Shown: piece by piece, positions 34,985 to 45,161 of the stretch
How positions within the stretch are numbered: the stretch's first letter is position 1
Layout of the letters: each line of letters begins with the position of its first letter
Assembly: GCF_028595325.1 (NCBI RefSeq)
Contig: NZ_JAQQXR010000006.1
Span: 310,001 to 374,000, forward strand
Source of the DNA: Janthinobacterium fluminis
Lineage (GTDB): Bacteria; Pseudomonadota; Gammaproteobacteria; Burkholderiales; Burkholderiaceae_D
Direction: 5' to 3'
Length of the DNA stretch: 64,000 bases
Translations under genes and position numbers: made by a program
Notes under the pieces: generated by a model
Told to the model about the DNA's origin: nothing
The model's database searches: none
What the model saw: only the letters and a program-made list of their open reading frames with translations

Positions 34985-35643
34985 CACGCGTGCTCGTTGA
35001 GCCAGTCGTGCAATTGCGCCACCGTACTAGCCGAATACAGCGGCGTGCAGGCGTCGAGCTGCTCGACCGGATGGGCGCCGTACTGCACGGCGATGCCGGC
35101 CGCGCCGGCGTTGCTGGCCATCAAAAGATCGTGGCTGGTGTCGCCTATCATCACGGTGCGGCGGATGTCCTGGCCCAGCTCGCGCGTCAATTCCAGCAGC
35201 ATGGCCGGGTGCGGCTTGGAAAAGGTTTCGTCGGCGCAGCGCGTGGCATCGAACATCGACAGCAGCTTGACGGCGTTCATCGCGCGGTTCAGGCCGACCC
35301 GGCTCTTGCCCGTCGCCACGGCCAGGAAATACGCCTGCTGCGACAAATCCTGCAGCATTTCCTGCACGCCGGGGAACAGGCTGAGCTCGTGGTCGCGCGA
35401 CGTGTAGTGATAACGGTAACGCTCGACCATGCGCGGGTGGAATTTCGGATCGACGTCCGGCATCACCGCCTGCATCGCCAGCGGCAGCGCCAGGCCGATC
35501 ACCTGGGCGGCGGCGGCGTCGTGCGGGATCGGCAAGCCCAGATCCCTGGCCGAGGCCTGGATGCATTTCACGATCGTTGACGTGCTGTCCATCAACGTGC
35601 CATCCCAATCGAAGACGATCAGATCAAATTGCTTTCTTGCCAT
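34984..35643 (-). CDS. HAD-IA hydrolase, phosphoglycolate phosphatase-like
   Basis: A 219-aa haloacid-dehalogenase-type phosphatase. Motif I is FDWDGTLMDSTSTI (nucleophile Asp in DWDGT), motif II is in VATGKSRVGL, motif III is the Lys in SKPHPAML, and motif IV is MIGDTSHDLLMA. It resembles Gph-type phosphatases, but the exact substrate cannot be fixed from sequence. It lies in the rluC-HAD-Rieske-sppA string, with a 125-base gap to rluC that may hold its own promoter. Confidence 0.88.
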   Translation of the reverse strand: MARKQFDLIVFDWDGTLMDSTSTIVKCIQASARDLGLPIPHDAAAAQVIGLALPLAMQAVMPDVDPKFHPRMVERYRYHYTSRDHELSLFPGVQEMLQDLSQQAYFLAVATGKSRVGLNRAMNAVKLLSMFDATRCADETFSKPHPAMLLELTRELGQDIRRTVMIGDTSHDLLMASNAGAAGIAVQYGAHPVEQLDACTPLYSASTVAQLHDWLNEHA

Positions 35644-35768
35644 GTCTTCCGGCGACTGTCGCCGCCGGCTCCTTAAAATGGTGAATGACGCTGCGCGCCG
35701 CTACTAGCTACTAATATATATAGGGGGCGGCCGTCCCGCGCGCCACCGGCGCCGGCGGGCGGCCCATG

Positions 35769-36761
35769 CTAGCGCGCGGCACTGGCCAGCGGTTTGCCCA
35801 AGCTTACCAAGAAACGCTCGCATTCGGCGGCCAAAGGTGCGTTCAAGGTCAAGTTCTTGCCCGTTTCCGGGTGGGTGAAGGTGATTTGGTGGGCGTGCAG
35901 GAACATGCGCTTGAGCGCGCCGCGCGTGGCGTCGGCCTTCAGCAGCGCGCGGTTCAGGGCGAAATCGCCGTACTTATCGTCGCCGGCGATGGCGAAGCCG
36001 GACGAAGACAGGTGCACGCGGATCTGGTGGGTGCGGCCGGTTTTCAATTCCGCCTCCAGCAGCGCGAAATCTGTGTATTTATGCAACAGTGTGAACACCG
36101 TGTGCGAGGCCAGCCCGTCCGCCTGCACGGCGACGCGGCGCTCGCCGTCGGCCGTCGTATACTTATGCAGCGGCAGTTTGACGTGCTGGCGCGCGTTCTT
36201 CCAGTCGCCGGCCACCAGCACCAGATAGCGCTTGTCCGTCAAGCCGTCGCGCATTTGCTCGTGCAAACTGGTCAGCGCCGAACGCTTCTTGGCCAGCAAC
36301 AGCAAGCCCGAGGTGTCGCGGTCGAGCCGGTGCACCAATTCCAGGAACTTGGCGTCCGGGCGCGACGCCCGCAACTGCTCGATGACGCCGAAGGACACGC
36401 CGGAGCCGCCATGCACGGCCACGCCGGCCGGCTTGTCGATGACGAGCAGGTGGGCGTCCTCGAAAATGATCTTGAACTCGGCCGCGGGCGCCGCGGCGGC
36501 CGTCTTCTCGGCGATGCGCACGGGCGGAATGCGCACGATGTCGCCCTCCACCAGGCGGTACAACTGGTCGATCCGGCCCTTGTTAACCCGCACCTCGCCG
36601 GAGCGCAGGATGCGGTAGACGTGGCTTTTCGGCACGCCCTTGCAGACCCGTAATAAGTAATTGTCTATCCTCTGTCCGGCCTCTTCCTCGGAGATCGTGA
36701 CGAATTGCGCTTGCGGCTGAACCGCGCTTGAAGGGGGAACAACATCGTTTTGCATCTTCAT
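35769..36761 (-). CDS. rluC: RluC, 23S rRNA pseudouridine synthase
   Basis: A 330-aa RluA-family enzyme. It has an S4 RNA-binding domain near the N-terminus (EEEAGQRIDNYLLRVCKGVP) and the catalytic motif LVHRLDRDTSGLLLLAKKR with its Asp nucleophile. C-terminal ELKTGRTHQIRVHLSSSGF is also typical. RluC modifies U955, U2504 and U2580 in E. coli 23S rRNA. The start is uncertain: ATG 36761 gives a product close to normal length, and upstream ATGs (36800, 36833) also exist. It is divergent from rne, the classic neighbourhood. Confidence 0.92.
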   Translation of the reverse strand: MKMQNDVVPPSSAVQPQAQFVTISEEEAGQRIDNYLLRVCKGVPKSHVYRILRSGEVRVNKGRIDQLYRLVEGDIVRIPPVRIAEKTAAAAPAAEFKIIFEDAHLLVIDKPAGVAVHGGSGVSFGVIEQLRASRPDAKFLELVHRLDRDTSGLLLLAKKRSALTSLHEQMRDGLTDKRYLVLVAGDWKNARQHVKLPLHKYTTADGERRVAVQADGLASHTVFTLLHKYTDFALLEAELKTGRTHQIRVHLSSSGFAIAGDDKYGDFALNRALLKADATRGALKRMFLHAHQITFTHPETGKNLTLNAPLAAECERFLVSLGKPLASAAR

Positions 36762-36950
36762 TTGCTCTGTCTTCCCAGAAAATCTCTCTAAGTCCTTCAT
36801 TTTGAATATATAATTGTTTTTGCTGCGGCTCATTGCTGCTGCTGGTGTAACAATAAAAGCACATTTTACACAGGGGCGTCTCCACCGGCCTCGCCAAATT
36901 GCAAATTCGGTGGAAAAAATGTATACGCACCACCCCCGCCCGAATCAAGG

Positions 36951-36978
36951 TTGCACCGTTGTTGTAATCGGATATAGC
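36951..36978 (+). promoter_or_regulatory. Candidate sigma-70 promoter of rne
   Basis: TTGCAC (36951-36956), a 16-base spacer, and TATAGC (36973-36978). Four of six positions match in each box. It is the best promoter-like match I found upstream of rne and predicts a start near 36985. Confidence 0.45.
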
Positions 36979-37020
36979 GCAGGGGTGCTGAATAAGAGTG
37001 TTTGGATTGTAAGGATAAGT

Positions 37021-37057
37021 ACCCGCCAGCACGGCTGTTCGCAGCCTGCTGGCGGGT
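37021..37057 (+). other. Stable hairpin with UUCG loop in the rne leader
   Basis: An 11-bp outer stem (ACCCGCCAGCA / TGCTGGCGGGT) encloses a 5-bp inner stem (GGCTG / CAGCC) closed by a UUCG tetraloop, with one bulged C. Such stems in the rne leader are candidate RNase E sensing elements. Confidence 0.6.
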
Positions 37058-37391
37058 TGATGAAGTTGATAACGCTTGCCGTTTTCGCCAAACCCCATGT
37101 AGCAAGCCTACACATTGCGGGTTGCCGATGAAAGGCTGAGGCCAAACCTCGGCATCGCAATCGCAGTATGTAGGCCGGGCTACGATTTGGCTCCTGATTT
37201 GCCACCGCCTGCATTCTCTGCCCCCGGCCACGCCGGCGGCATCAGATGAGTCGCAGGTGATGCGTGCACTCGGCATGTCGATCGACGTCATTTGCGCCCT
37301 GTTGCGGCCGCAACGCACCGCGTTGTTGCGCCGCACGCCCGGGCATACCCACCGCAACCACTCCTGTTCTCGCGTATATCCGTGTATGGTC

Positions 37392-37411
37392 GCCGCCTCC
37401 AAAGAGGCGGC
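37392..37411 (+). other. Hairpin close to the rne start codon
   Basis: A perfect 8-bp stem GCCGCCTC / GAGGCGGC with loop CAAA ends 35 bases before the rne ATG. It could influence ribosome access or RNase E binding. Confidence 0.5.
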
Positions 37412-37446
37412 ATTGAGATGGCCTTCGGGTCGCGGAGTTAATAAAA

Positions 37447-40400
37447 ATGAAACGCATGTTGTTTAATGCTACGCAGCAAGAAGAGCTGCGCGTAGCCATT
37501 GTCGACGGTCAGAAACTGATCGACATCGATATCGAGACGGCCGGGCGCGAACAGCGCAAATCCAACATCTACAAGGGCGTCATCACCCGCATCGAGCCCT
37601 CGCTGGAAGCCTGCTTCGTCAGCTACGGCGAAGACCGCCACGGCTTCCTGCCGTTCAAGGAAGTGGCCCGCACCTACTTCCGCGAAGGCGTCGACGTGCG
37701 CAACGCCTCCGTCAAGGAAGCGCTGCGCGAAGGCCAGGAAATCATGGTCCAGGTGGAAAAAGAGGAGCGCGGCAACAAGGGCGCGGCCCTGACGTCCTTC
37801 GTCTCGCTGGCCGGCCGCTACCTGGTCTTGATGCCGAACAACCCGCGCGGCGGCGGCGTGTCGCGCCGCGTCGAAGGCGAAGAGCGCCAGGAATTGCGCG
37901 AAACCATGGACAAGCTGGACCTGCCGGCCGGCATGTCCGTGATCGCCCGCACGGCCGGCATCGGCCGCAACGTCGACGAGCTGCAGTGGGACTTGAATTA
38001 CCTGATGCAACTGTGGCGCGCCATCGAAGGGGCCGGCAAATCGGCCTCGGGCGCCTTCCTGATCTACCAGGAATCGTCGCTGGTGATACGCGCGATCCGC
38101 GACTACTTCCAGCCAGACATCGGTGAAATCCTCATCGACACGGACGACATCTACGAGCAGGCGCACCAGTTCATGAGCCACGTGATGCCCGACATGGTGC
38201 ACCGCGTCAAGCGCTACAGCGACGACGTGCCGCTGTTCTCGCGCTTCCAGATCGAACACCAGATCGAAACGGCCTACTCGCGCACCGTGCCGCTGCCGTC
38301 GGGCGGCGCCATCGTCATCGACCACACCGAGGCCCTGGTGTCCGTCGACGTCAACTCGGCCCGCGCCACGCGCGGCTCGGACATCGAGACGACGGCCTTC
38401 AACACCAACTGCGAAGCGGCCGAGGAAGTGGCGCGCCAGTTGCGTCTGCGCGACTTGGGCGGCCTGATCGTCATCGACTTCATCGACATGGAAGTGGCGA
38501 AGAACCAGCGCGAAGTGGAACAGCGCCTGAAAGACGCGCTGCACCACGACCGCGCCCGCGTCCAGATGGGCAAGATCTCGCGCTTCGGCCTGATGGAACT
38601 GTCGCGCCAGCGCCTGCGCCCTTCGCTGTCCGAAGGCAGCCACGTGACCTGCCCGCGCTGCTCCGGCACCGGCCACATCCGCGACACGGAATCGTCCGCC
38701 CTGCAGGTGCTGCGCATCATCCAGGAAGAGGCGATGAAGGAAAACTCGGCGACCATCCACGTGCAAGTGCCCGTCGACGTGGGCGCCTTCCTGCTCAACG
38801 AAAAGCGCGGCGAAGTCTTGAAGATCGAGAACCGCCACCGCATCGCCGTGATCCTGATCCCGAACAAGCATCTGGAGACGCCACACTACAAGCTGGAACG
38901 CATCAAGCACGACGATCCGCGCCTCGAAGAAGCCCAGGCGAGCTACAACCTGGCCGAAAGCGCCGCCACCGACATGGCCTACAGCAAGCGCCAGAAGGAA
39001 GAAGCCAAGCCGCGCCAGGAAGCCGTCGTCAAGACGATCACCCCGGACCAGCCCGCCCCGATGGTCGAGCGCAAGCCGGCCGAAGCGGCCAAAGCCGCCC
39101 CCGTCGCCGCCCCGGCCGCGCCGCAGGGCCTGATCGCCAAGATCATCAGCTTCTTTAGCGGCAAAACGGAAGCCGCGCCTGCGGCCCCGGCCGCCATCGT
39201 GGCCGCCAAACCGGCCGCCGGCGCCGACCGCGGCGACCGCAACGCCCGCGGCCCGCGCGGCCGCAACCGCAACGGCAAGCCGGGCGCCCGCGAAGAGCGC
39301 GAGCCAGGCCAGGTCCGCGCCCAGCAAGACGAAGCGGGCAAGGACGCCGACGCCGACAAGGCCGCCCGTCCGCCACGCCCACCGCGTCCGCCGCGTGAAC
39401 CGCGCGAAGCCCGCGAGGCCGGCGACATGCCGGCGCCGCGCGAACGCGCCGAACGCGGCGAACGCCCCGAGCGCGCGCCCCGTCCGCCGCGCGAGCCGCG
39501 CGCCGACAAGGCCCCGGTCGCCGAGGTGAAAGTGGAAGAGCTGGAAGTGGGCACGGTCCTGGCCGCCGCCCCGGCGCCATCCACCGGCCCGGCAGTCGAG
39601 CAAGAAGCCATCGCCGTCAATCTGCTGAAGCCGGCGACGAGCATCGGTCCTGACGGCGAAGAAGTCGAAGGCGAAGGCGAAGAGCCGCGTCGCCGCCGCC
39701 GCCGTGGTGGCCGCAACCGTAACCGCCGCGACCGCGAAACGGGCGAGCTGATCGAAGCGTCGGCATCCGACGCCGAAGGCCAGGAGTCCGCTCCCGCCGT
39801 CAGCTTCAGCGTTGCGCCGGAAGGCGACATCGCCAACGCGCCGGCCCCGGCCGTCGTTGCCGAAGTGGCCGACGCCGCGCCAGCCGTAGCGGCGGAGGCG
39901 GTAGCAGTCGTCGCCGCAGCCCCGGCAGCGGTGCTTGAGGTTGCCGCGCCAGCCGTGGTGGCCGAAGTTGCCGCCCCGGTAGCGCCTGCCGAGCCTGTCG
40001 TTGCAGCGCCCGTGGTGGAAATCGCCGTCGCCGCGGCAGAGGAAGTCGTCGCCGCGCCGGAAGAAGTCGCCGCCGTCGTCGCCGCGCCTCTGCCGGTCGA
40101 GCCTGCGCCCGTAGTCGAAGCGGAAGTCCTTGCGCCGGTGCCGGAAGCGCTTGTGGCCGCCGCGCCCGTGGTCGACGTGGCGCCAGTCGCCGCGCCGGCC
40201 CCGGCCGCCCCGGTCGTGGCAGCGGTCGCCGCTGCGCCGGCAGTTGCCGTGCCAGTCGTGGCGGCACCAGCCGTCGACCTGAACGCGGTACTCGGCTCGG
40301 CCGGCCTGACACTGGCCGCCACCGACCCGGAAAAACTGCGCGCGGCACGCGAGGCGGCCGCCAAGGCGGTTGCTCCGGTGCGCAAGCCACGCGAGCGCAA

Positions 40401-40458
40401 GCCGCTGCCGGCGCAAGCCGACGAGCCGCTGGTGCAAGTGAACACGCAGCGCCAATAA
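37447..40458 (+). CDS. rne: RNase E (essential endoribonuclease)
   Basis: A 1003-aa RNase E. The N-terminal half has the S1 domain (about 35-120) and the DNase I-like catalytic domain with Asp301 ([19 protein letters not shown]) and Asp344 ([12 protein letters not shown]). The zinc-link motif CPRCSGTG lies at 402-409. The C-terminal half is disordered: Arg-rich segments (about 590-690 and 740-765) that should bind RNA, then a long Ala/Val/Pro tract. It initiates mRNA decay and rRNA/tRNA processing at the inner membrane. A clear terminator follows the gene. Confidence 0.97.
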   Translation: MKRMLFNATQQEELRVAIVDGQKLIDIDIETAGREQRKSNIYKGVITRIEPSLEACFVSYGEDRHGFLPFKEVARTYFREGVDVRNASVKEALREGQEIMVQVEKEERGNKGAALTSFVSLAGRYLVLMPNNPRGGGVSRRVEGEERQELRETMDKLDLPAGMSVIARTAGIGRNVDELQWDLNYLMQLWRAIEGAGKSASGAFLIYQESSLVIRAIRDYFQPDIGEILIDTDDIYEQAHQFMSHVMPDMVHRVKRYSDDVPLFSRFQIEHQIETAYSRTVPLPSGGAIVIDHTEALVSVDVNSARATRGSDIETTAFNTNCEAAEEVARQLRLRDLGGLIVIDFIDMEVAKNQREVEQRLKDALHHDRARVQMGKISRFGLMELSRQRLRPSLSEGSHVTCPRCSGTGHIRDTESSALQVLRIIQEEAMKENSATIHVQVPVDVGAFLLNEKRGEVLKIENRHRIAVILIPNKHLETPHYKLERIKHDDPRLEEAQASYNLAESAATDMAYSKRQKEEAKPRQEAVVKTITPDQPAPMVERKPAEAAKAAPVAAPAAPQGLIAKIISFFSGKTEAAPAAPAAIVAAKPAAGADRGDRNARGPRGRNRNGKPGAREEREPGQVRAQQDEAGKDADADKAARPPRPPRPPREPREAREAGDMPAPRERAERGERPERAPRPPREPRADKAPVAEVKVEELEVGTVLAAAPAPSTGPAVEQEAIAVNLLKPATSIGPDGEEVEGEGEEPRRRRRRGGRNRNRRDRETGELIEASASDAEGQESAPAVSFSVAPEGDIANAPAPAVVAEVADAAPAVAAEAVAVVAAAPAAVLEVAAPAVVAEVAAPVAPAEPVVAAPVVEIAVAAAEEVVAAPEEVAAVVAAPLPVEPAPVVEAEVLAPVPEALVAAAPVVDVAPVAAPAPAAPVVAAVAAAPAVAVPVVAAPAVDLNAVLGSAGLTLAATDPEKLRAAREAAAKAVAPVRKPRERKPLPAQADEPLVQVNTQRQ

Positions 40459-40494
40459 GCTGAACGGGAGTCATCCCCGCCAGTTGCTCTAAAC

Positions 40495-40525
40495 AAAAGG
40501 GGAAGCCAGGTGCTTCCCCTTTTTT
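40495..40525 (+). terminator. Rho-independent terminator of rne
   Basis: A 12-bp stem (AAAAGGGGAAGC / GCTTCCCCTTTT, 5-base loop) runs into a T-tract (40520-40525), 36 bases after the rne stop. This is a textbook intrinsic terminator. Confidence 0.92.
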
Positions 40526-40532
40526 ATTCACT

Positions 40533-40586
40533 GGGGACAGACCACGATTTTCCAGCAATATTGCTGGAAAATCGTGGTCTGTCCCC
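40533..40586. repeat. Interspersed palindrome, copy 4
   Basis: A perfect 26-bp inverted repeat (40533-40558 and 40561-40586) with loop TA. The outer arms match the family core, while the inner part (CCAGCAA / TTGCTGG) differs completely from copies 1 and 2 yet still pairs. It lies between the rne terminator and chrA. Confidence 0.9.
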
Positions 40587-40603
40587 GCCACCGGCCGCCG
40601 CCC

Positions 40604-41938
40604 ATGACAACTGTCCTCGAACGCCCCGCCCCCGTCAGCCTCGGCACGGCCTTCTGGTATTGGCTCAAGCTGGGTTGCATCAGCTTCGGCGGCCCGGCCG
40701 GCCAGATCGCCCTGATGCACACGGAATTGGTCGAGCGCCGCCGCTGGATTTCCGAGCAGCGCTTCCTGCACGCGCTCAATTACTGCATGCTGCTGCCCGG
40801 CCCGGAAGCGACCCAGCTCGCCGTCTACATCGGCTGGCTGCTGCACAAGACCCGCGGCGGCATTCTGGCCGGCCTGCTGTTCGTGCTGCCCTCGCTCTTC
40901 ATCCTGATGCTGCTGTCGTGGATCTATCTGGCCTACGGCAAGCTGCCCCTGGTCGCCGGTGTGTTGTACGGCATCAAGCCGGCCGTCGTCGCCATCGTGC
41001 TGGCGGCCGCCTGGCGCATCGCCCGCCGCTCGCTGAAGAATGCCGCCCTGGGCGCCATCGCCGTCGCCGCCTTTCTCGCCATCGCCGTGTTTCATCTGCC
41101 ATTTCCAGCCATCGTGCTCGGCGCGGCCGCGATCGGCCTGGCCGGCGGCCGCTACTGGCCCGGCCACTTCCAGATCGGCGGCGGCCACCCGGACGCGCGC
41201 GCCAGCTACGGCCCGGCCATCATCGACGACGACAGTCCGACGCCGGCGCACGCGCGCTTTTCCTGGGGCCGCCTGCTGGCCATCGCCGCGCTAGGCGGCG
41301 GCCTCGGCCTTGCCGCCTGGGGCTTGCTGGCGGCGCTGTTCGGCGCCGCCGGCCCACTGGCGCAGATGGCCTGGTTCTTCAGCAAGGCGGCGCTGCTGAC
41401 CTTCGGCGGCGCCTACGCCGTACTGCCCTATGTCTACCAGGGCGGCGTGGAAACCTTCCACTGGCTCAGCGGCGCGCAAATGATGGACGGCCTGGCGCTC
41501 GGCGAAACCACGCCCGGCCCCCTGATCATGATCGTCGCCTTCGTCGGTTTCGTCGGCGCCTGGACCCATGCGCTGTTCGGCGACCAGTTGGCGCTGGCCG
41601 GCGTGGCCGGCGCCTGCGTCGCCACCTTCTTCACCTTCCTGCCGTCCTTCCTGTTCATCCTGGCCGGCGGGCCGCTGGTCGAATCGACGCGCGACAATAT
41701 CCGCCTGACGGCGCCGCTGACGGCCATTTCGGCCGCCGTCGTCGGCGTCATCGTCAGCCTTGCGCTGTTTTTCGGCCAGCACGTCTTCTACTTGCAGGCC
41801 CCGCGGCCGCACTGGGATGTGGCCGCCATCGCCATCGGCGCGGCCGCCTGCGTCGCCCTGTTGCGCTTCCAGGCCGGCACCATCAAATTGCTGTTCGCCT
41901 GTGCCGCGGCCGGCCTCGTGCTATCGTATCTGCCTTAG
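40604..41938 (+). CDS. chrA: ChrA, chromate transporter (two CHR domains)
   Basis: A 444-aa membrane protein of the CHR superfamily. Each half carries its signature: N-half [20 protein letters not shown] and [19 protein letters not shown]-half [20 protein letters not shown] and [19 protein letters not shown]. About ten helices are expected. Known members export chromate; some may handle sulfate or have other roles. The ATG at 40604 was chosen because the upstream open frame reads through the palindrome. moaA follows after 32 bases. Confidence 0.93.
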   Translation: MTTVLERPAPVSLGTAFWYWLKLGCISFGGPAGQIALMHTELVERRRWISEQRFLHALNYCMLLPGPEATQLAVYIGWLLHKTRGGILAGLLFVLPSLFILMLLSWIYLAYGKLPLVAGVLYGIKPAVVAIVLAAAWRIARRSLKNAALGAIAVAAFLAIAVFHLPFPAIVLGAAAIGLAGGRYWPGHFQIGGGHPDARASYGPAIIDDDSPTPAHARFSWGRLLAIAALGGGLGLAAWGLLAALFGAAGPLAQMAWFFSKAALLTFGGAYAVLPYVYQGGVETFHWLSGAQMMDGLALGETTPGPLIMIVAFVGFVGAWTHALFGDQLALAGVAGACVATFFTFLPSFLFILAGGPLVESTRDNIRLTAPLTAISAAVVGVIVSLALFFGQHVFYLQAPRPHWDVAAIAIGAAACVALLRFQAGTIKLLFACAAAGLVLSYLP

Positions 41939-41970
41939 CGGTATTTCGCGTATTGTGCTTCAAAGAATTC

Positions 41971-43080
41971 ATGGCTGAAAAGATCATCCTCCTCGCCGAC
42001 GGCCGCCAGCCGCCGCCGGCGATCCCGGCGCTGCTGGAGGCGGCGGACGGCGCCCTGAGCGACCGGCTTGGCCGGCCGCTGCACGATTTGCGCATCTCCA
42101 TCACGGACCGCTGCAACTTCCGCTGCGTGTACTGCATGCCGAAGGAGGTGTTCGACAAGGACCACGCCTTCCTGCCCCACGGCGCCCTGCTATCCTTCGA
42201 GGAAATCAGCCGCGTCGCCGCGCTGTTCGTCGCCCACGGCGTGCAGAAAATCCGCCTGACCGGCGGCGAGCCCTTGCTGCGCAAGAACATCGAAAAACTG
42301 GTCGCCATGCTGGCCGCCCTGAGGACGCCGGCCGGCCAGCCGCTCGATTTGACGCTGACGACCAACGGCTCGCTGCTGGCGAAGAAGGCCAGGGCGCTCA
42401 AGGACGCCGGCTTGAGCCGCGTCACCGTCTCGCTCGACGCCCTCGACGACGCCACCTTCAAGCGCATGAACGACGTCGACTTCGCCGTCGCCGACGTGCT
42501 GCACGGCATCACCGTCGCGCACGAGGTCGGCCTGGGGCCGGTCAAGGTGAATATGGTCGTCAAGGCCGGCATGAACGACCAGGAAATCCTGCCGATGGCG
42601 CGCCACTTCAAAGGCACGCCGACGATCCTGCGCTACATCGAATACATGGACGTGGGCGCCTCGAACGGCTGGAACCTGAGCGAGGTGGTGCCCTCGGCCG
42701 AGGTGGCGCGGCGCATCGGCGCGCTGATGCCGATCGAGCCGCTCGGCGCCAACTACGCCGGCGAGACGGCGGCGCGTTGGCGCTACCACGACGGCGGCGG
42801 CGAAATCGGCCTGATCTCCAGCGTCACCCAAGCCTTTTGCTCGAGCTGCACGCGAGCCCGCCTGTCAACCGAGGGCAAACTGTATACTTGCCTGTTCGCC
42901 AGCCGCGGCCACGACTTGCGCGCCCTGCTGCGCGGCGGCCGCAGCGACGCGGAAATCTCGACCGCGCTGGCGCACCTGTGGCGCGGCCGCGCCGACCGCT
43001 ACTCGGAACTGCGCGCAGCCCACGGCGACGCCCCGGCGGGCGGCGAAAAAAAAGTTGAAATGTCTTATATAGGTGGTTAA
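41971..43080 (+). CDS. moaA: MoaA, GTP 3',8-cyclase
   Basis: A 369-aa radical SAM enzyme starting molybdenum cofactor synthesis. The N-terminal cluster motif C-x3-C-x2-C is at residues 48-55 (CNFRCVYC). The C-terminal cluster uses the cysteines in [10 protein letters not shown] and YTCLF, and the protein ends in the Gly-Gly tail needed for activity. With MoaC it turns GTP into cyclic pyranopterin monophosphate; moaC is not in this window. It is followed after 3 bases by mobA-moeA. Confidence 0.96.
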   Translation: MAEKIILLADGRQPPPAIPALLEAADGALSDRLGRPLHDLRISITDRCNFRCVYCMPKEVFDKDHAFLPHGALLSFEEISRVAALFVAHGVQKIRLTGGEPLLRKNIEKLVAMLAALRTPAGQPLDLTLTTNGSLLAKKARALKDAGLSRVTVSLDALDDATFKRMNDVDFAVADVLHGITVAHEVGLGPVKVNMVVKAGMNDQEILPMARHFKGTPTILRYIEYMDVGASNGWNLSEVVPSAEVARRIGALMPIEPLGANYAGETAARWRYHDGGGEIGLISSVTQAFCSSCTRARLSTEGKLYTCLFASRGHDLRALLRGGRSDAEISTALAHLWRGRADRYSELRAAHGDAPAGGEKKVEMSYIGG

Positions 43081-43083
43081 GCA

Positions 43084-44943
43084 ATGATCGACACACAGCA
43101 AATCAGCGGCCTGATCCTGGCCGGCGGACGCGGCACGCGCATGGGCCGCGTCGACAAGGGTTTGATGCCGCTGCGCGGCACGACGATGGCGGCCCAGGTG
43201 CTGCGGGCGCTGGCGCCGCAAGTGGGGCCGCTGGCCATCAACGCCAACCAGAACCAGGCCAGTTACGAAGCGCTGGGCGCCCCCGTCTGGCCCGACGACC
43301 TCGCCGGCTTCGAGGGGCCGCTGGCCGGCTTGCAGACCGGGCTGCGCCGCTGCGCCACCGACTACCTGCTCAGCGCGCCCTGCGACGCGCCCTTCCTGCC
43401 GGCCGACCTGGGCGCGCGGCTGGCCGCGGCCCTGCTGGAACAGAACGCCGACGTCGCCGTCGCCGTCACCCTCGACAGCGCGCCGGACTCGGCGCCCCGG
43501 CAACAAGTCCACCCGGTCTTCTGCCTGATGAAAACCACCGTGCTGCCGGCGCTGGACGCCTACCTGGACGGCGGCGGCCGGCGCATGGACGGCTGGTACG
43601 AGGAACTGAGGGTGGCCCGTGTCGTCTTCGAGCAGGCCGACGCCTTCCGCAACATCAATACGCTGGAACAATTGCGCAGCGCCGAGGCGGCCGCGACGCC
43701 AGCCGGCGCGCCGGCCCCGCTGTCGGTGCGCGCCGCCCAAAGCCTCATCGACGCGGCCGTCGCGCCGCTCGACGCGGCCGAGCAGGTGGCGCTGCGCAGC
43801 GCGCTCGAGCGTGTGCTGGCGGCCGACATCCTGTCGCCGATCGATGTGCCGGCGCACGACAATTCGGCGATGGACGGCTACGCCCTGCGCGGCGCCGACC
43901 TGCGCGCCGGCGCCGCCACGACGCTGGACATCGTCGCCACCGTCTACGCCGGCCATCCGGCCGAAGTCGCCATCGGCGCGGGCCAGTGCGCGCGCATCAT
44001 GACGGGCGCCGTGATGCCCGAGGGCTGCGACAGCGTGGTGCCGCAGGAGCTGGTCAGCGCCGCCGGCAACGTCGTGACGATACCGCCGGACGCCATCGGC
44101 CCCGGCGCCAACCGCCGCCGCCAGGGCGAAGACTTGAAGGCCGGCCACCCGGCCCTGAAAAAAGGCAAGCGCATCGGCCCGGCCGAACTCGGCCTGCTGG
44201 CCTCGCTCGGCATTGCCGAGGTGCCGGTGCAGCGGCGCCTGCGGGTGGCCTTCTTCTCCACCGGCGACGAACTGCGCTCGATCGGCGAGCCGCTGGACGC
44301 CGGCTGCGTCTACGACAGCAACCGCTACACCCTGTTCGGCATGCTCAGCCGGCTCGGCTGCGACATCCTCGACATGGGCATCGTCAAGGACGAGCCGGCG
44401 GCGCTGGAGGCGGCGCTGCGCAGCGCCTGCGAAAACGCCGACGCCGTCATCACCTCGGGCGGCGTGTCGTCCGGCGACGCCGACTACACCCGCGCCATCA
44501 TGGCCAGGCTGGGCGAAGTCAGCTTCTGGAGCATCGACATGCGGCCGGGCCGTCCCATGGCCTTCGGCAACATCGCCTCGAACGGCCGCGGCGCCGTCCT
44601 GCTCGGCCTGCCGGGCAATCCGGTCGCCGTCATGGTGACCTTCTACTTCTTCGCCCGCGCCGCGCTGCTGCGCATGATGGGCGCGGACGCCGCGCCGCCG
44701 CCGCTGCTGCGGGTGCGCTCGCAGGGCGCCATCCGCAAAAAAGCGGGGCGCACGGAATTCCAGCGCGGCATCATCGAGACCGGCGCCGACGGCCAGCAAC
44801 AGCTGCGCATCACCGGCGCGCAAGGCTCGGGCATCCTGCGCTCGATGTCGGAGGCAAACTGCATGGTCGTGCTGCACGCGGAGCAAGGCCATGTCGCCGC
44901 CGGCGACTGGGTCGACGTCATGCTGTTCGACGGCCTGGCCTAG
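43084..44943 (+). CDS. MobA-MoeA fusion (Mo cofactor guanylyltransferase plus molybdotransferase)
   Basis: One 619-aa open frame with two enzymes of the pathway. Residues 1-200 are MobA: GTP-binding ISGLILAGGRGTRMGRVDKG, and CDAPFLPADLGARL. After a short Ala/Pro linker (about 201-213), residues 214-619 are MoeA: PAHDNSAMDGYALRGADL, the catalytic region with FSTGDELRS, and ITSGGVSSGDADY. MoeA inserts molybdate into molybdopterin; MobA adds GMP to form bis-MGD. Usually these are separate genes. No frameshift or internal ribosome site is evident at the junction. Both halves look complete. Confidence 0.9.
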   Translation: MIDTQQISGLILAGGRGTRMGRVDKGLMPLRGTTMAAQVLRALAPQVGPLAINANQNQASYEALGAPVWPDDLAGFEGPLAGLQTGLRRCATDYLLSAPCDAPFLPADLGARLAAALLEQNADVAVAVTLDSAPDSAPRQQVHPVFCLMKTTVLPALDAYLDGGGRRMDGWYEELRVARVVFEQADAFRNINTLEQLRSAEAAATPAGAPAPLSVRAAQSLIDAAVAPLDAAEQVALRSALERVLAADILSPIDVPAHDNSAMDGYALRGADLRAGAATTLDIVATVYAGHPAEVAIGAGQCARIMTGAVMPEGCDSVVPQELVSAAGNVVTIPPDAIGPGANRRRQGEDLKAGHPALKKGKRIGPAELGLLASLGIAEVPVQRRLRVAFFSTGDELRSIGEPLDAGCVYDSNRYTLFGMLSRLGCDILDMGIVKDEPAALEAALRSACENADAVITSGGVSSGDADYTRAIMARLGEVSFWSIDMRPGRPMAFGNIASNGRGAVLLGLPGNPVAVMVTFYFFARAALLRMMGADAAPPPLLRVRSQGAIRKKAGRTEFQRGIIETGADGQQQLRITGAQGSGILRSMSEANCMVVLHAEQGHVAAGDWVDVMLFDGLA

Positions 44944-44969
44944 GCGGCGCCGGCTCCCTGGCAATCGGC

Positions 44970-45001
44970 GCCCCGGCCGCCTCCCAGGGGGCGGCCGGGG
45001 C
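44970..45001 (+). terminator. Hairpin after mobA-moeA
   Basis: A perfect 12-bp GC stem (GCCCCGGCCGCC / GGCGGCCGGGGC, 8-base loop) lies 27 bases beyond the stop. There is no clean T-tract, so it may be an inefficient or factor-assisted terminator. Confidence 0.5.
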
Positions 45002-45161
45002 GCGCCCTATCGCAAAAAATCCCGTCAGGCAATCTTCCATCGAGGAACAATATTGCCAAGCTGCACAGCAAAATTGTAACAAAAATATTTCTATACTAGC
45101 ATTATAGTTTCACAGGTGATAACATGCGTTTCCGCTGACGAATTTACTTGTGATTTTAATA

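Larger units (their letters stand above)
36762..37446. promoter_or_regulatory. rluC/rne divergent region with a long rne leader
   Basis: This 685-base gap holds no convincing gene. A candidate rne promoter lies at 36951-36978, giving a leader of about 460 bases with several stable hairpins (37021-37057 and 37392-37411 are the clearest). In E. coli the long rne 5' UTR is cut by RNase E itself to set its level, and this region could play the same role. That is inference from position and structure. Confidence 0.6.

Noticed and set aside
36866-37402. Minus-strand open frame in the rne leader
   Set aside because: It overlaps the structured leader, lacks a ribosome site, and its composition does not resemble that of the surrounding genes.
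37438-40455. 1005-codon open frame on the strand opposite rne
   Set aside because: It mirrors rne almost exactly, and its composition (His/Arg/Gly/Val-rich) is that of a codon shadow.
40510-41970. Upstream in-frame extension of moaA covering chrA and the palindrome
   Set aside because: The moaA family begins at ATG 41971; the extension is antiparallel in character and includes the repeat translated as [11 protein letters not shown].
42865-44964. 699-codon minus-strand frame opposite mobA-moeA
   Set aside because: Shadow of the real gene; no ribosome site and no family similarity.
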